Positions 6,872 to 14,818 of a stretch of 64,000 nt of DNA are shown here, in pieces; the stretch's first letter is position 1; each line of letters starts with the position of its first letter. The position numbers and the translations under genes were made by a program. The DNA is from an uncultured Oscillospiraceae bacterium (GTDB taxonomy: Bacteria > Bacillota > Clostridia > Oscillospirales > Oscillospiraceae), in NCBI GenBank assembly GCA_934589145.1, contig CAKTNW010000001.1, forward strand, positions 1-64,000. Direction: 5' to 3'. The notes under the pieces are model-generated. The model made no database searches. It saw only the letters and a program-made list of their open reading frames with translations, and was not told the DNA's origin.

Positions 6872-7234
6872 TTACATCAGTCCGGGGATGTTCAGTCCGC
6901 CGGTGAAGCTGTTCATGGAGTTGTTCATGGCCTCGTCCGCCTGGCGCAGCGCCTCGTTGACGGCGGAGATCACCAGATCCTGCAGCATCTCCACATCCTG
7001 GGGATCCACGGCGTCCGGCTGGATGGTCAGGGCCTTCAGCTCCTTCTTGCCGCTGACCACTGCCTGCACCGCGCCGCCGCCCGCGCTGGCGGTGAAGTCG
7101 GTGTTTTCCACGTCCTCCTGGGCCTTCGCCATCTGCTGCTGCATCTGCATGATCTTCTGCTGCATCTGCTGCTGGCGCATCATCTGGCCCTGGCTGCCGC
7201 CAAAGCCGCCTCTTGCACTGTATCCCTTTGCCAT
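6872..7234 (-). CDS. ybaB: YbaB/EbfC-family nucleoid-associated protein
   Basis: A 120-residue protein with a Gln/Met-rich N-terminal helix (MRQQQMQQKIMQMQQQMAKA) and the family core: VENTDFTASAGGGAVQAVVSG, then LTIQPDAVDPQDVEMLQDLV and a Met/Asn-rich tail. YbaB forms tweezer-like dimers that bind DNA. It follows dnaX by 21 bases in the same direction, the widely conserved dnaX-ybaB(-recR) order; recR is not in this window because the strand after ybaB is taken by a terminator and repeat. Confidence 0.93.
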   Translation of the reverse strand: MAKGYSARGGFGGSQGQMMRQQQMQQKIMQMQQQMAKAQEDVENTDFTASAGGGAVQAVVSGKKELKALTIQPDAVDPQDVEMLQDLVISAVNEALRQADEAMNNSMNSFTGGLNIPGLM

Positions 7235-7255
7235 ATCGTTTGTTCTCCTTATATG

Positions 7256-9088
7256 TTATGTGATCTTGAAATTTTCCAGCTGCTTGCCTTTGTTGGTCAG
7301 TTCGTCTATGGCGTCTCCCTCCGGCGGAACTGCCGGAGCGGGAGGCTCCTCCCAGGGGGGCGTTTCCTCCGCCTTGGCCGGGGGCGCCGGTTCCGGCGCA
7401 GGGGCTGGTTCGGGTGCGGGCTCCGGTCTGGGCACCGGTTTTGGCGCTGCCTTGGGAGCCGGGGCGGGCCGGGGTGCGGCCTTGGGCGCGGTGCCCACTG
7501 TCAGCTGTACCCGTACCGGGGTGCCCAGCTCGTTGGTGGTGACCTCCCGCAGCACCGACAGCACCGCTTCGTTATCCAGGGAGGCCTTTACGAAATCGTT
7601 CTGGCACAGCACCGTCAGACAGCCGTCCTCTACCACGCCGCTGGCCATGTTCAGGAACACCCGATCCTTTACGCTCAGCCGTCCCTTGTACTGATCCAGC
7701 AGCCGCAGCCAGACCGACGTGTCGCCGGAGACCGCACTCGCCGGGGCGGCGCTCTGTGCCGGTTCCGTCCTGCGAACCGGACGGGGTGGGGGAGGGGGCA
7801 CGTCCTCGGGAATGTCAAACACCCGTTCGCCGTACTCCTCCGGGGGAGGCGGCGCTTCGTCGTACCGCGTCTCGATGGGGATATCCCGCACCGGCGGCGC
7901 GGGCTGCTCCTGGGCGGCCTTTTTCGGCGGCGCGGATACGGGCCGTGCCGCCGCGCCGGTTTCCAGCGCCGTTACCCGCTGGCACAGGGCCGTCAGGTCG
8001 CCGCTGAGTGTCTCGTCACACAGCTTCAGCAGGCACAGCTCCGCGTCGGTGCGGGGCCGGATGCTGTCCGGCAGCGCCGCGCAGCACTGCTGCAGCGTCT
8101 CCGTCAGATACAAAAACCGCGTCATGGGCTGTTCGCCCGCCAGCTCGGACAGCGTCCTGCGGTCGTAGAGCCCCGTCAGCAGGGCGCTGCCGCCGTCAGG
8201 CGCGGCTTTGAGAATGGTCATATCCCGGCACAGGTCGCTCATCTCGCTCAAGAGCGCCGCCACGTCCTTGCCGCTGCGGTATAGCTGGTCAAACAGCGCC
8301 AGCGCGTCGCCGGTGCGCCGCTCCAGCACGCAGCGCATCAGCTGCACCGTCTGGGTGGCTCCGGCAAGGCCCAGCACCTCCAGCACCGCGGCGTTGTCGA
8401 TGGTGCCCTCCACCGCCCGGCACTGATCCAGCAGGGACAGGGCGTCGCGCATGGCGCCGTTGGCCATCCGGGCCAGCAGCTCCGCGCCGTCGGGGCTCAG
8501 GTCGATGTGTTCCTCCGCCGCGATGTGCAGCAGCTGCTGCTGGATATCGCGGGGCAGCAGCCGCTTGAAGGAGAACCGCTGGCAGCGGGAGAGAATGGTG
8601 GCCGGAACCTTGTGCAGCTCCGTGGTGGCCAGAATGAACAGCAGATGCTCCGGCGGCTCCTCCAGAATTTTCAGCAGGGCGTTGAAGGCGGCGATGGACA
8701 GCATGTGTACCTCGTCGATGATGTACACCCGCTTTTTCAGCACGGAGGGGGTATAGACCGCCTCCTCCCGCAGGGCACGCACCTGATCCACGCCGTTGTT
8801 GGAGGCGGCGTCCAGCTCCGTCACATCCAGCAGCGTGCCGCTGTCGATGCCACGGCAGGCGTCACACGCACAGCAGGGCGCGCCGTCGATGGGATGCTCA
8901 CAGTTGACGGCCTTGGCCAGGATCCGGGCGCAGGTGGTCTTGCCGGTGCCCCGGGTGCCGGTGAAGAGATACGCGTGGCCCACCCGGCCCTCGGCCACCT
9001 GCCGCTGCAGGGTATCGGTGATGTGGGCCTGTCCCACCACCTCTGAAAAAGTTCTGGGCCGCCACTTGCGGTACAGTGCCTGATACAT
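7256..9088 (-). CDS. dnaX: DNA polymerase III subunit gamma/tau
   Basis: A 610-residue clamp-loader ATPase. Residues 1-220 form the AAA+ module: Walker A GTRGTGKTTC (about 44-53), a four-Cys zinc site (CEHPIDGAPCCACDAC), Walker B IIDEVHML and sensor-1 LATTELHKVP. Domain III follows to about 370. The rest is a Pro/Ala-rich linker, a small domain near 450-525, and a tail of repeated PAPEP units. It loads the sliding clamp and tethers polymerase. SRP RNA lies upstream and ybaB downstream, the usual Firmicute neighbourhood. GGAGG before the ATG supports the start. Confidence 0.97.
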   Translation of the reverse strand: MYQALYRKWRPRTFSEVVGQAHITDTLQRQVAEGRVGHAYLFTGTRGTGKTTCARILAKAVNCEHPIDGAPCCACDACRGIDSGTLLDVTELDAASNNGVDQVRALREEAVYTPSVLKKRVYIIDEVHMLSIAAFNALLKILEEPPEHLLFILATTELHKVPATILSRCQRFSFKRLLPRDIQQQLLHIAAEEHIDLSPDGAELLARMANGAMRDALSLLDQCRAVEGTIDNAAVLEVLGLAGATQTVQLMRCVLERRTGDALALFDQLYRSGKDVAALLSEMSDLCRDMTILKAAPDGGSALLTGLYDRRTLSELAGEQPMTRFLYLTETLQQCCAALPDSIRPRTDAELCLLKLCDETLSGDLTALCQRVTALETGAAARPVSAPPKKAAQEQPAPPVRDIPIETRYDEAPPPPEEYGERVFDIPEDVPPPPPRPVRRTEPAQSAAPASAVSGDTSVWLRLLDQYKGRLSVKDRVFLNMASGVVEDGCLTVLCQNDFVKASLDNEAVLSVLREVTTNELGTPVRVQLTVGTAPKAAPRPAPAPKAAPKPVPRPEPAPEPAPAPEPAPPAKAEETPPWEEPPAPAVPPEGDAIDELTNKGKQLENFKIT

Positions 9089-9127
9089 GCCGCCTCCTCC
9101 TTTCTGATAAGGATCATAAAGCCCGTG

Positions 9128-9162
9128 TTATGGGTACATAAAGGCCGTTTATGTACCCATAA
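9128..9162. promoter_or_regulatory. 15-bp perfect inverted repeat between SRP RNA and dnaX
   Basis: TTATGGGTACATAAA (9128-9142), loop GGCCG, and TTTATGTACCCATAA (9148-9162) pair perfectly. A further partial half, TAATGTACC, follows at 9171. On the dnaX strand the hairpin lies about 40 bases before the dnaX ATG and has no T-tract after it, so a protein-binding site or leader hairpin fits better than a terminator. Confidence 0.6.
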
Positions 9163-9196
9163 AAACCGCTTAATGTACCGAAAACGATGCAAAATA

Positions 9197-9332
9197 GTCC
9201 TCCGCATGCAGCTGCAGAACCGGCTTCCTCGCGGCACATGTCTATCCCTCTTAATGCTGCTCGGTTCCCCGCCTGACATGATTCGTGGGTATCCATTGCG
9301 CGAGACCGGCTCCGCAGCTGCATGCGGAGGAC
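9197..9332 (-). ncRNA. ffs: Signal recognition particle RNA (bacterial small type)
   Basis: The minus strand has the conserved SRP domain IV: ATGTCAGG, GGGGAACCGAGCAGCA and TTAAGAGGGATAGACATG around the apical loop. The two ends close into a long helix: GTCCTCCGCATGCAGCTGC at the 5' side pairs with GCAGCTGCATGCGGAGGAC at the 3' side. About 135 bases is close to the E. coli 4.5S length and much shorter than the B. subtilis scRNA, so the Alu-like domain is absent. It scaffolds Ffh for targeting membrane proteins. Location upstream of dnaX is typical of Firmicutes. Confidence 0.93.
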
Positions 9333-9346
9333 TCTCATGTCATGGT

Positions 9347-9375
9347 ATTATACATCAAAGTTTACCGTTTGGCAA
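9347..9375 (-). promoter_or_regulatory. Promoter of SRP RNA
   Basis: On the minus strand TTGCCA (9375-9370), a 17-base spacer and a perfect TATAAT (9352-9347) place the start near 9340, just before the RNA helix. Confidence 0.75.
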
Positions 9376-9477
9376 CAATGACTTTTTCCCAGGGACTTGC
9401 TTTTTTTGCAAAAAAGGATATGATATAGGGGAAAAAGAATATGCTGCATCCACAGCAGAAGAAAAGAAGGGTGTATT

Positions 9478-10686
9478 ATGACAAAAATCGACATTATCTC
9501 CGGATTCCTGGGCGCGGGCAAGACCACGCTGATCAAGAAGCTGCTGGCCGAGGCCTATCAGGGCGAAAAGCTGGTGCTGATCGAGAACGAATTCGGCGAG
9601 ATCTCCATTGACGGCGGCTTCCTGAAGGACAGCGGCGTGCAGGTCAGCGAGATGTCCTCCGGCTGCATCTGCTGCTCTCTGGTGGGCGACTTCAACAAGG
9701 CCCTGAAGGAAGTTCATGAGAAGTTCCAGCCCGACCGCATCCTCATCGAGCCCTCCGGCGTGGGCAAGCTCTCCGACGTGATCGTGGCGGTGGAAAACAC
9801 CGTGAAGGACGTGCCGGACATGAAGCTGAACAGCTTTGTCACCGTGGCCGACGCCAGCAAGGTGAAGGTCTACATGAAGAACTTCGGCGAGTTCTATAAT
9901 AACCAGATCGAGTCCGCCGGCACCATTATCCTCAGCCGTACCCAGAAGCTGAGTCAGGAGAAGCTGGAGGCCGCCGCGGCCATGCTGCGGGAGAAGAACC
10001 CCACCGCCATCATCACCACCCCCTGGGATCAGATCGACGGCAAGACCATTCTGGCCGCCGTGGAGAAGGTGTCTCTGGCCGACGAGATGCTGGAGAAGAT
10101 GCGTGCCGAGCACGAGGCCGACGAGCACGAGCATGAACACCACCATCATGACCATCATGCTCATCATGACCACGATGAGCATGAGGAACATGACCACGAT
10201 CACGAGCACTGCCATCATCACCACGACCACGATGACGATGACGACCACGATCATGACCACTGCTGCCACCATCATGATCACGAGGAGGAGCACGAGCATC
10301 ATCATGACCATGATCATGACGAGCATGACCACGACCACGAGCACCATCATCACCACGACGGTGAGGAGTGCGATGATCCCCACTGCGGCTGCCATCACCA
10401 TCATCACCACGCCGACGAGGTGTTCACCTCCTGGGGCGAGGAGACGGTGAAGCCCTTTGCCGAGAGCCAGCTCCACCAGATCCTGACGGCGCTGGACAGC
10501 GGCGACTACGGCCAGATCGTCCGGGCCAAGGGCATCGTGCCCAACGGCGAGGGCAAGTGGCTGCACTTCGACTATGTGCCGGAGGAGCACGAGGTGCGCT
10601 TCGGCCCCGCCGACTACACCGGCCGCCTGTGCGTCATCGGCGCCAATCTCGACGAGCACAAGCTCCACGAGCTGTTCGGCCTGTAA
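9478..10686 (+). CDS. COG0523 (CobW-family) GTPase with long His-rich metal-binding insert
   Basis: A 402-residue G3E GTPase. Walker A is GFLGAGKTTL at about 8-17, the metal-binding CxCC is in SGCICCSL near 59-66, and EPSGVGK follows. Residues about 211-312 are almost entirely His, Asp and Glu with a few Cys, and end in CDDPHCGCHHHHHH. The last 90 residues are the CobW C-terminal domain. COG0523 proteins deliver or sense metals, most often Zn2+ and sometimes Co2+ or Fe; the His-rich stretch probably stores or hands over metal. The next gene, 15 bases downstream, encodes a divergent relative. No Zur box could be confirmed upstream. Confidence 0.9.
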   Translation: MTKIDIISGFLGAGKTTLIKKLLAEAYQGEKLVLIENEFGEISIDGGFLKDSGVQVSEMSSGCICCSLVGDFNKALKEVHEKFQPDRILIEPSGVGKLSDVIVAVENTVKDVPDMKLNSFVTVADASKVKVYMKNFGEFYNNQIESAGTIILSRTQKLSQEKLEAAAAMLREKNPTAIITTPWDQIDGKTILAAVEKVSLADEMLEKMRAEHEADEHEHEHHHHDHHAHHDHDEHEEHDHDHEHCHHHHDHDDDDDHDHDHCCHHHDHEEEHEHHHDHDHDEHDHDHEHHHHHDGEECDDPHCGCHHHHHHADEVFTSWGEETVKPFAESQLHQILTALDSGDYGQIVRAKGIVPNGEGKWLHFDYVPEEHEVRFGPADYTGRLCVIGANLDEHKLHELFGL

Positions 10687-10701
10687 GGAGACAACACGCC
10701 T

Positions 10702-11631
10702 ATGGATATTCCTGTTTATCTCATTGCCGGATTTCTGGACGCCGGAAAGACGGATTTCATCAACGGCATCCTGAAGGACGGCTTTGCCGCCGAGGATCGC
10801 ACGCTGCTGATCTGCTGCGAGGAGGGCGAGAACGAGTACGACCCCAAGGTGCTGCAGAATGTATTCACCTACACCATCGACGACCCGGCGCAGATGACCC
10901 CGGCCCTGTTCAAGAAGCTGGAGAAGCAGTACCGCCCCAAGCAGGTCATCATGGAGTATAACGGCATGTGGCAGATGGAGCCCCTGTACCGGGAAGGCTT
11001 CCCCGCCAACTGGATCTTATATCAGATCATGGTGCTGGTGGACGCCACCACCTTCGAGCCCTATGTCCGCAACATGGGCCAGCTGATGATGGAGAAGATC
11101 GCCAATGCCGACCTGCTGATCTTCAACCGCTGCAACGAGGAGCTGCGCGCCCAGCTCCGCAGCCGCAACCTGAAGATGGTGAACCGCCGGGCCGACATCT
11201 ATCTGGAAAACGCCGACGGCACCAGCGAGGAGTATATGACCCCCGACATGTCTCCGTTCGATCTCAGCAGCGGCCATCTGGACGTGCCAGACGACGAATA
11301 CGGCGTGTGGTACGTTGACCTGATGGACAACACCGACCGGTACGACGGCATCACCGTCACCTTCAAGGCCCTGATGTGCCACTCCAAGAAGTTCAAGGGC
11401 GTCCACTGCCCCGGCCGCTTCGCCATGGTCTGCTGCGAAAACGACATGCAGTTCCTGGCCCTGGTGTGCCGCGGCGAGGGACTGGACAAGTTCAAGAACC
11501 GGGACTGGGTGGAGCTGACCGCCACCGTCCGCAAGGAGAACTGCGACGCCTATCAGGGCGAGGGCCCGGTGCTGTACGTCTCCGACATCCACGCCACCGA
11601 AAAACCGAAAAACGAAGTGGTTTCGTTTTGA
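10702..11631 (+). CDS. Divergent COG0523-like GTPase with a DUF1980-like C-terminal domain
   Basis: A 309-residue protein. It opens with a COG0523-type loop, AGFLDAGKTDFING (Walker A GFLDAGKT near 10-17), but the CxCC motif is missing; LLICCEEGENEYD stands near its place. The C-terminal third, with GRFAMVCCENDMQFLALVC and then NRDWVELTATV, resembles the DUF1980/TIGR03943 domain of YcgQ-type proteins, which often sit beside YcgR permeases and zinc-regulated genes. That likeness is recalled, not computed. It probably forms an operon with the His-rich GTPase upstream (15-base gap, GGAG present) and may act on the same metal. Confidence 0.78.
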   Translation: MDIPVYLIAGFLDAGKTDFINGILKDGFAAEDRTLLICCEEGENEYDPKVLQNVFTYTIDDPAQMTPALFKKLEKQYRPKQVIMEYNGMWQMEPLYREGFPANWILYQIMVLVDATTFEPYVRNMGQLMMEKIANADLLIFNRCNEELRAQLRSRNLKMVNRRADIYLENADGTSEEYMTPDMSPFDLSSGHLDVPDDEYGVWYVDLMDNTDRYDGITVTFKALMCHSKKFKGVHCPGRFAMVCCENDMQFLALVCRGEGLDKFKNRDWVELTATVRKENCDAYQGEGPVLYVSDIHATEKPKNEVVSF

Positions 11632-11685
11632 CGCAAAACACGCCTGCTTCCCACGGGAAGCAGCGTGTGACAACAAAAGAAAGAA

Positions 11686-11720
11686 ACGCCCCGCTTGGCC
11701 TGATTCCAAGCGGGGCGTTT
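11686..11720. terminator. Terminator after the GTPase pair
   Basis: The stem CGCCCCGCTTGG with its complement CCAAGCGGGGCG around CCTGATT is followed by TTTGC. A weaker hairpin, CTGCTTCCC-ACG-GGAAGCAG, lies just before it at about 11644-11663. Confidence 0.75.
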
Positions 11721-11780
11721 GCTGTCCGGGATACGGCAGAGCAATAGGAGAATTGCTCTGGCTGGCAGGAAAGTGAGGAA

Positions 11781-11812
11781 GCTCCGGGTTATGATAACCC
11801 GGAGCTCCCTCT
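11781..11812. terminator. Terminator after the GntR gene
   Basis: GCTCCGGGTTA-TGA-TAACCCGGAGC is flanked on the left by a purine run, TGAGGAA, and on the right by TCCCTCTTT. It ends 26 bases before the stop codon of the minus-strand GntR gene and can serve it. Confidence 0.65.
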
Positions 11813-11837
11813 TTATGCAGTAAGAAATGGCATGTAT

Positions 11838-12491
11838 TCAGTTTTCTGTTGTTCCTTCATCGCGCCGCTGCACGATAAGCCAATGGGCCGCCACGGTTTT
11901 GCGGAGCGCTTCGGTATTTTTCTCCTTGAAATACCGGAGGATCTCTCTATGCTCGTCATTTGATTGGGCCAGAACCGTAAACAGTTCTTTTCCATCACTG
12001 GGATAGGCCGCAATCCGCACGCATTCCTTCTCCAGCTGGTGGATCAACTCGATCAGCCGCTGGTTGCCGCAAACGTCCAGATAGATGTTGTGAAATGCCT
12101 CCATCTGGTCGTTATAGATCTCATAATCCTGGTGCTCAATGGCAAAGTCGATCATGTGGATAGCGGATCCCATTTGGTTCAATTCGGCGTCCGTGATCCG
12201 GTCAACGGCCAGGACAGCGGCGTAGGCATCCAGCTGGGCAATGACCCGCCAGGTGTCCCGTCCCCGCGCCTCGTCATACTTCCGGACAAAAAAGCCCTTA
12301 CGGGGAATGTTTTCAATGACGCCGTCTGCCGTCAGCTGGATCAGCGCTTCCCGCAGGGGGGTACGGCTGATCTGCAATTTTTCGATCAGATCCGCCTCCT
12401 GCAGACGGTCGCCGGGGTTGAGCCGGTTCAGCTTGATCTGCTTGATGATGTAATCATATACCTGCTCACTGAGAGACTTCAAAGGTTTCAT
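11838..12491 (-). CDS. GntR-family transcriptional regulator (FadR/FCD subfamily)
   Basis: A 217-residue repressor type. The first 75 residues are a winged helix (LQEADLIEKLQISRTPLREALIQL, with the wing GFFVRKY). The rest is an all-helical FCD ligand domain with DQMEAFHNIYLDVCGN, whose Asp and His belong to the family's metal or carboxylate site. FCD regulators usually bind small organic acids. It is divergent from the 12.8-20.8 kb fermentation operon and separated by 317 AT-rich bases with palindromes, so it very likely controls that operon and itself. The ligand is probably a pathway acid; this is inference. Confidence 0.9.
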   Translation of the reverse strand: MKPLKSLSEQVYDYIIKQIKLNRLNPGDRLQEADLIEKLQISRTPLREALIQLTADGVIENIPRKGFFVRKYDEARGRDTWRVIAQLDAYAAVLAVDRITDAELNQMGSAIHMIDFAIEHQDYEIYNDQMEAFHNIYLDVCGNQRLIELIHQLEKECVRIAAYPSDGKELFTVLAQSNDEHREILRYFKEKNTEALRKTVAAHWLIVQRRDEGTTEN

Positions 12492-12509
12492 GCTTTACTC
12501 CTTGGTCAA

Positions 12510-12524
12510 AATATACGATATATT
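12510..12524. promoter_or_regulatory. Palindrome before the GntR gene, candidate operator
   Basis: AATATA-CGA-TATATT is a perfect palindrome 19 bases upstream of the GntR start, in AT-rich DNA. It shares an ATAT core with the palindrome at 12729-12748, so it could be an autoregulatory site. Confidence 0.45.
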
Positions 12525-12726
12525 CTGTTAATATATCTTTTCGTTCTTCTTGCTTTCCATTATATTTTGCTTTTTCTGAATTGTCAAGCGTCATTCACAG
12601 ATGTGGAATTGAGATAAAACGACGGAAACGGCCGGGTGTATGTCAAATTTCCTGTGAAAAACAGCAAAAACGGGACGGCAAAGATTAGCGGTTTCTCCAA
12701 AAATTATATATCCGTTAAAAATATGG

Positions 12727-12755
12727 TTGCATAAAATATATTTTATGCTTACAAT
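12727..12755 (+). promoter_or_regulatory. Promoter of the fermentation operon with a 20-bp palindrome in its spacer
   Basis: TTGCAT (12727-12732), a 17-base spacer and TACAAT (12750-12755) form a good promoter 54 bases before the first gene. The perfect palindrome GCATAAAATATATTTTATGC (12729-12748) fills the spacer. A dimer bound there would block RNA polymerase; the divergent GntR protein is the obvious candidate. Confidence 0.65.
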
Positions 12756-12808
12756 AAGGGCGTAGCAAGAACCACAAATCATTCTGTTCATTGAACGGGG
12801 GTATCGAG

Positions 12809-13021
12809 TTGAGAAGAGTGAAAATCAGCAAGGAGCGGTGCAAATCCTGTGGATTGTGCATTCGCGAATGTCCCAAGCACGCGATTGACATGAGCGACGA
12901 GTACAACGCCAAGGGCTATCGGATCGTGACTGTCGATGACGCGGTGTGCATCCAGTGCGGCATTTGTTATCACATTTGTCCCGACTGCGTATTTGAGGTT
13001 GTGGAGGTTGACAATGGCTAA
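12809..13021 (+). CDS. korD: 2-oxoacid:ferredoxin oxidoreductase, delta (ferredoxin) subunit
   Basis: A 70-residue protein with two 4Fe-4S binding motifs, CKSCGLCIRECPK and CIQCGICYHICPD, the bacterial 2[4Fe-4S] ferredoxin fold. It carries electrons from the catalytic subunits to free ferredoxin. I choose the TTG at 12809 because GGGGG lies seven bases before it; an earlier TTG at 12791 has no ribosome site. The last eight bases overlap the alpha-subunit gene, the first of four catalytic genes in order delta-alpha-beta-gamma. Confidence 0.9.
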   Translation: MRRVKISKERCKSCGLCIRECPKHAIDMSDEYNAKGYRIVTVDDAVCIQCGICYHICPDCVFEVVEVDNG

Positions 13022-14081
13022 AGCAAAAATGTTGATGAAAGGCAATCACGCGGTTGCCGAGGCAGCCATCCGGGCGGGCTGCCGCTTTTTCGCCGGATAT
13101 CCCATCACGCCGCAAAGTGAGATCCCGGAATATATGTCTTCCCATATGCCTGCGGCGGGAGGTACCTTTGTGCAGACAGAGTCTGAGATCGCCGGAATTT
13201 CCATGGTGTTTGGCGCAGGCGCCTGCGGCGCCCGGGCCATGACCAGCTCCTCCGGCCCGGGCTTCAGCCTGATGCAGGAGGGTATTTCCTATATGGTGTC
13301 CGCTCAGGTTCCCGCGGTTATCGTGGATATGACCCGCTATGGCAGCGGCCTTGGCGATATCAATCCCAACCAGGCGGATTATAACCAGCTGGCAAAGAAC
13401 GGCGGCCATGGCGATTATCATTGCATCGTGCTGTCTCCCGGCTCTTTGCAGGAGGCGGTCGACGCGATGGGCGACGCCTTCTCTCTGGCGGAGAAATACC
13501 GCAATCCCGTTATCGTCGCCTGCGACGGCAGCATCGGCCAGATGGTGGAGGCGGTCGACTTCCCGGAGCCCATCGAGCACGACATTGACCAGTTTGACTG
13601 GGCCATCCATCACACACGGGGCAGCTATCATAAGACGTTCTGCCCGCCCTTCTATTATGATATTTCCATTCAGGAATTCGACAAGCAGTGCCGCGAAAAG
13701 TTTGACAGCATGGAGAGCGCCGAAGCTCGCTGGGAGTCCTTTTACACAGAGGACGCGGAGCTGGTTCTGGTGGCCTACGGTACAACATCCCGCATTTGCA
13801 AGGAAGCCGTACTGAAGGCGCGGAAGGAGGGCTTCAAGCTGGGCCTGATCCGTCTGAAAACGCTGTGGCCCTTCCCGGTCAAGGCGTTCAAGGAGACGTC
13901 TCCCGCAGGCTTCCTGGCGGTGGAGATGTGCGTACTGCCGCAGATGGTCTATGACGCGGCACTCGCCGCGCGGGGTGTGGCGCCCGTTTACTCCTACACG
14001 ACAGGTTCCGGCTATCCCTCTGTGCGGGACGTGATCGACCACGCGAAGGATGCCCTTGCCGGCAAATATCAGGAGGTGTGA
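13014..14081 (+). CDS. korA: 2-oxoacid:ferredoxin oxidoreductase, alpha subunit
   Basis: A 355-residue subunit starting with MKGNHAVAEAAIRAGC, then FFAGYPITPQSEI, the pyrimidine-binding domain typical of KorA/VorB proteins; TSSSGPGFSLM follows near 80. The C-terminal third is the transketolase C-terminal-like domain (VLVAYGTTSRICKEAV, then LIRLKTLWPFP). With beta, gamma and delta it decarboxylates a 2-oxoacid to acyl-CoA and reduces ferredoxin. Paralogues use 2-oxoglutarate, branched-chain, aromatic or other oxoacids, and the sequence alone does not identify which. The ATG overlaps korD by eight bases. Confidence 0.92.
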   Translation: MAKAKMLMKGNHAVAEAAIRAGCRFFAGYPITPQSEIPEYMSSHMPAAGGTFVQTESEIAGISMVFGAGACGARAMTSSSGPGFSLMQEGISYMVSAQVPAVIVDMTRYGSGLGDINPNQADYNQLAKNGGHGDYHCIVLSPGSLQEAVDAMGDAFSLAEKYRNPVIVACDGSIGQMVEAVDFPEPIEHDIDQFDWAIHHTRGSYHKTFCPPFYYDISIQEFDKQCREKFDSMESAEARWESFYTEDAELVLVAYGTTSRICKEAVLKARKEGFKLGLIRLKTLWPFPVKAFKETSPAGFLAVEMCVLPQMVYDAALAARGVAPVYSYTTGSGYPSVRDVIDHAKDALAGKYQEV

Positions 14082-14082
14082 C

Positions 14083-14817
14083 ATGGCAAACGAATTGAAA
14101 CGGCCTGAGCTGATCATTCATGAAAATGGCTTCTGTCCCGGATGCGGTCACGGCATTATGGCAAAGCTGCTGTGCAACGTATTCAAAGAAGCTGGCGTAG
14201 AGGATATTGCCATTGCCTCCTCCGCCGTGGGCTGCGGCTGCATGATCAAGGGCACGATGGGCATTGACTGGGTTCAGGCACAGCATGGCCGGGCCAGCGC
14301 TGTGGCCGCCGGTATGAAGCGGGTACATCCCGACAATTTCGTGTTCTCCTATCAGGGAGACGGCGACGCCGCCGCCATCGGCATTGCCGAGACGATTTAC
14401 TCCGCCAAGCGCAATGAGAAGATCACCACGATCTTCATCAATAACGGCGTGTTCGGCATGACCGGCGGCCAGACCGCGCCGACCTCTCTGGAGGGCCAGA
14501 TCACGACGACCGCCCAGAGCGGCTGTGATTACGAGGTGTTCGGCAAGCCGATGATGCTGGCAGAGCTGATTTCCACCTTTGACGTGGGCTATGTAGCCCG
14601 CGGCAGCATCAGCAGCTTCAAAGAACTGCAAAAGACCAAGAACTATATTAAGAAGGCCATCGAATGTCAAATGGCCGGTAAGGGATATTCCTTTGTGGAG
14701 ATCATGGCGCCGTGCCCCACCAACTGGAAGCTGTCCCCGGTGGAGAGCATGGAGCGGATCGAGAAGGTCGCCATGGCGTATTTCCCCTGCGGCGAGTTGA
14801 AAGGGTTAGGTGACTGA
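14083..14817 (+). CDS. korB: 2-oxoacid:ferredoxin oxidoreductase, beta (thiamine-PP) subunit
   Basis: A 244-residue TPP-binding subunit. It has CPGCGHGIMAKLL near 18-30 (ligands of the subunit's iron-sulfur cluster in this family), a further Cys pair in VGCGCMIKGTMG, and the TPP/Mg motif from GDGDAAA to FINNGVFGMTGGQ near 88-120. AGGAGG lies in the end of korA, and the ATG comes one base after its stop. It carries the carbanion chemistry of the complex. The length is short, as in KorB/VorA proteins, in contrast to single-chain pyruvate oxidoreductases. Confidence 0.93.
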   Translation: MANELKRPELIIHENGFCPGCGHGIMAKLLCNVFKEAGVEDIAIASSAVGCGCMIKGTMGIDWVQAQHGRASAVAAGMKRVHPDNFVFSYQGDGDAAAIGIAETIYSAKRNEKITTIFINNGVFGMTGGQTAPTSLEGQITTTAQSGCDYEVFGKPMMLAELISTFDVGYVARGSISSFKELQKTKNYIKKAIECQMAGKGYSFVEIMAPCPTNWKLSPVESMERIEKVAMAYFPCGELKGLGD

Positions 14818-14818
14818 T

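Noticed and set aside
9125..9481. A 118-codon plus-strand frame and a matching minus-strand frame over the SRP RNA
   Set aside because: The DNA encodes SRP RNA and a palindrome; the frames have no ribosome site.
9478..10686. The His/Asp-rich block as a possible repeat expansion or assembly error
   Set aside because: The frame is intact across it and the CobW C-terminal domain follows; such inserts are common in COG0523 proteins.
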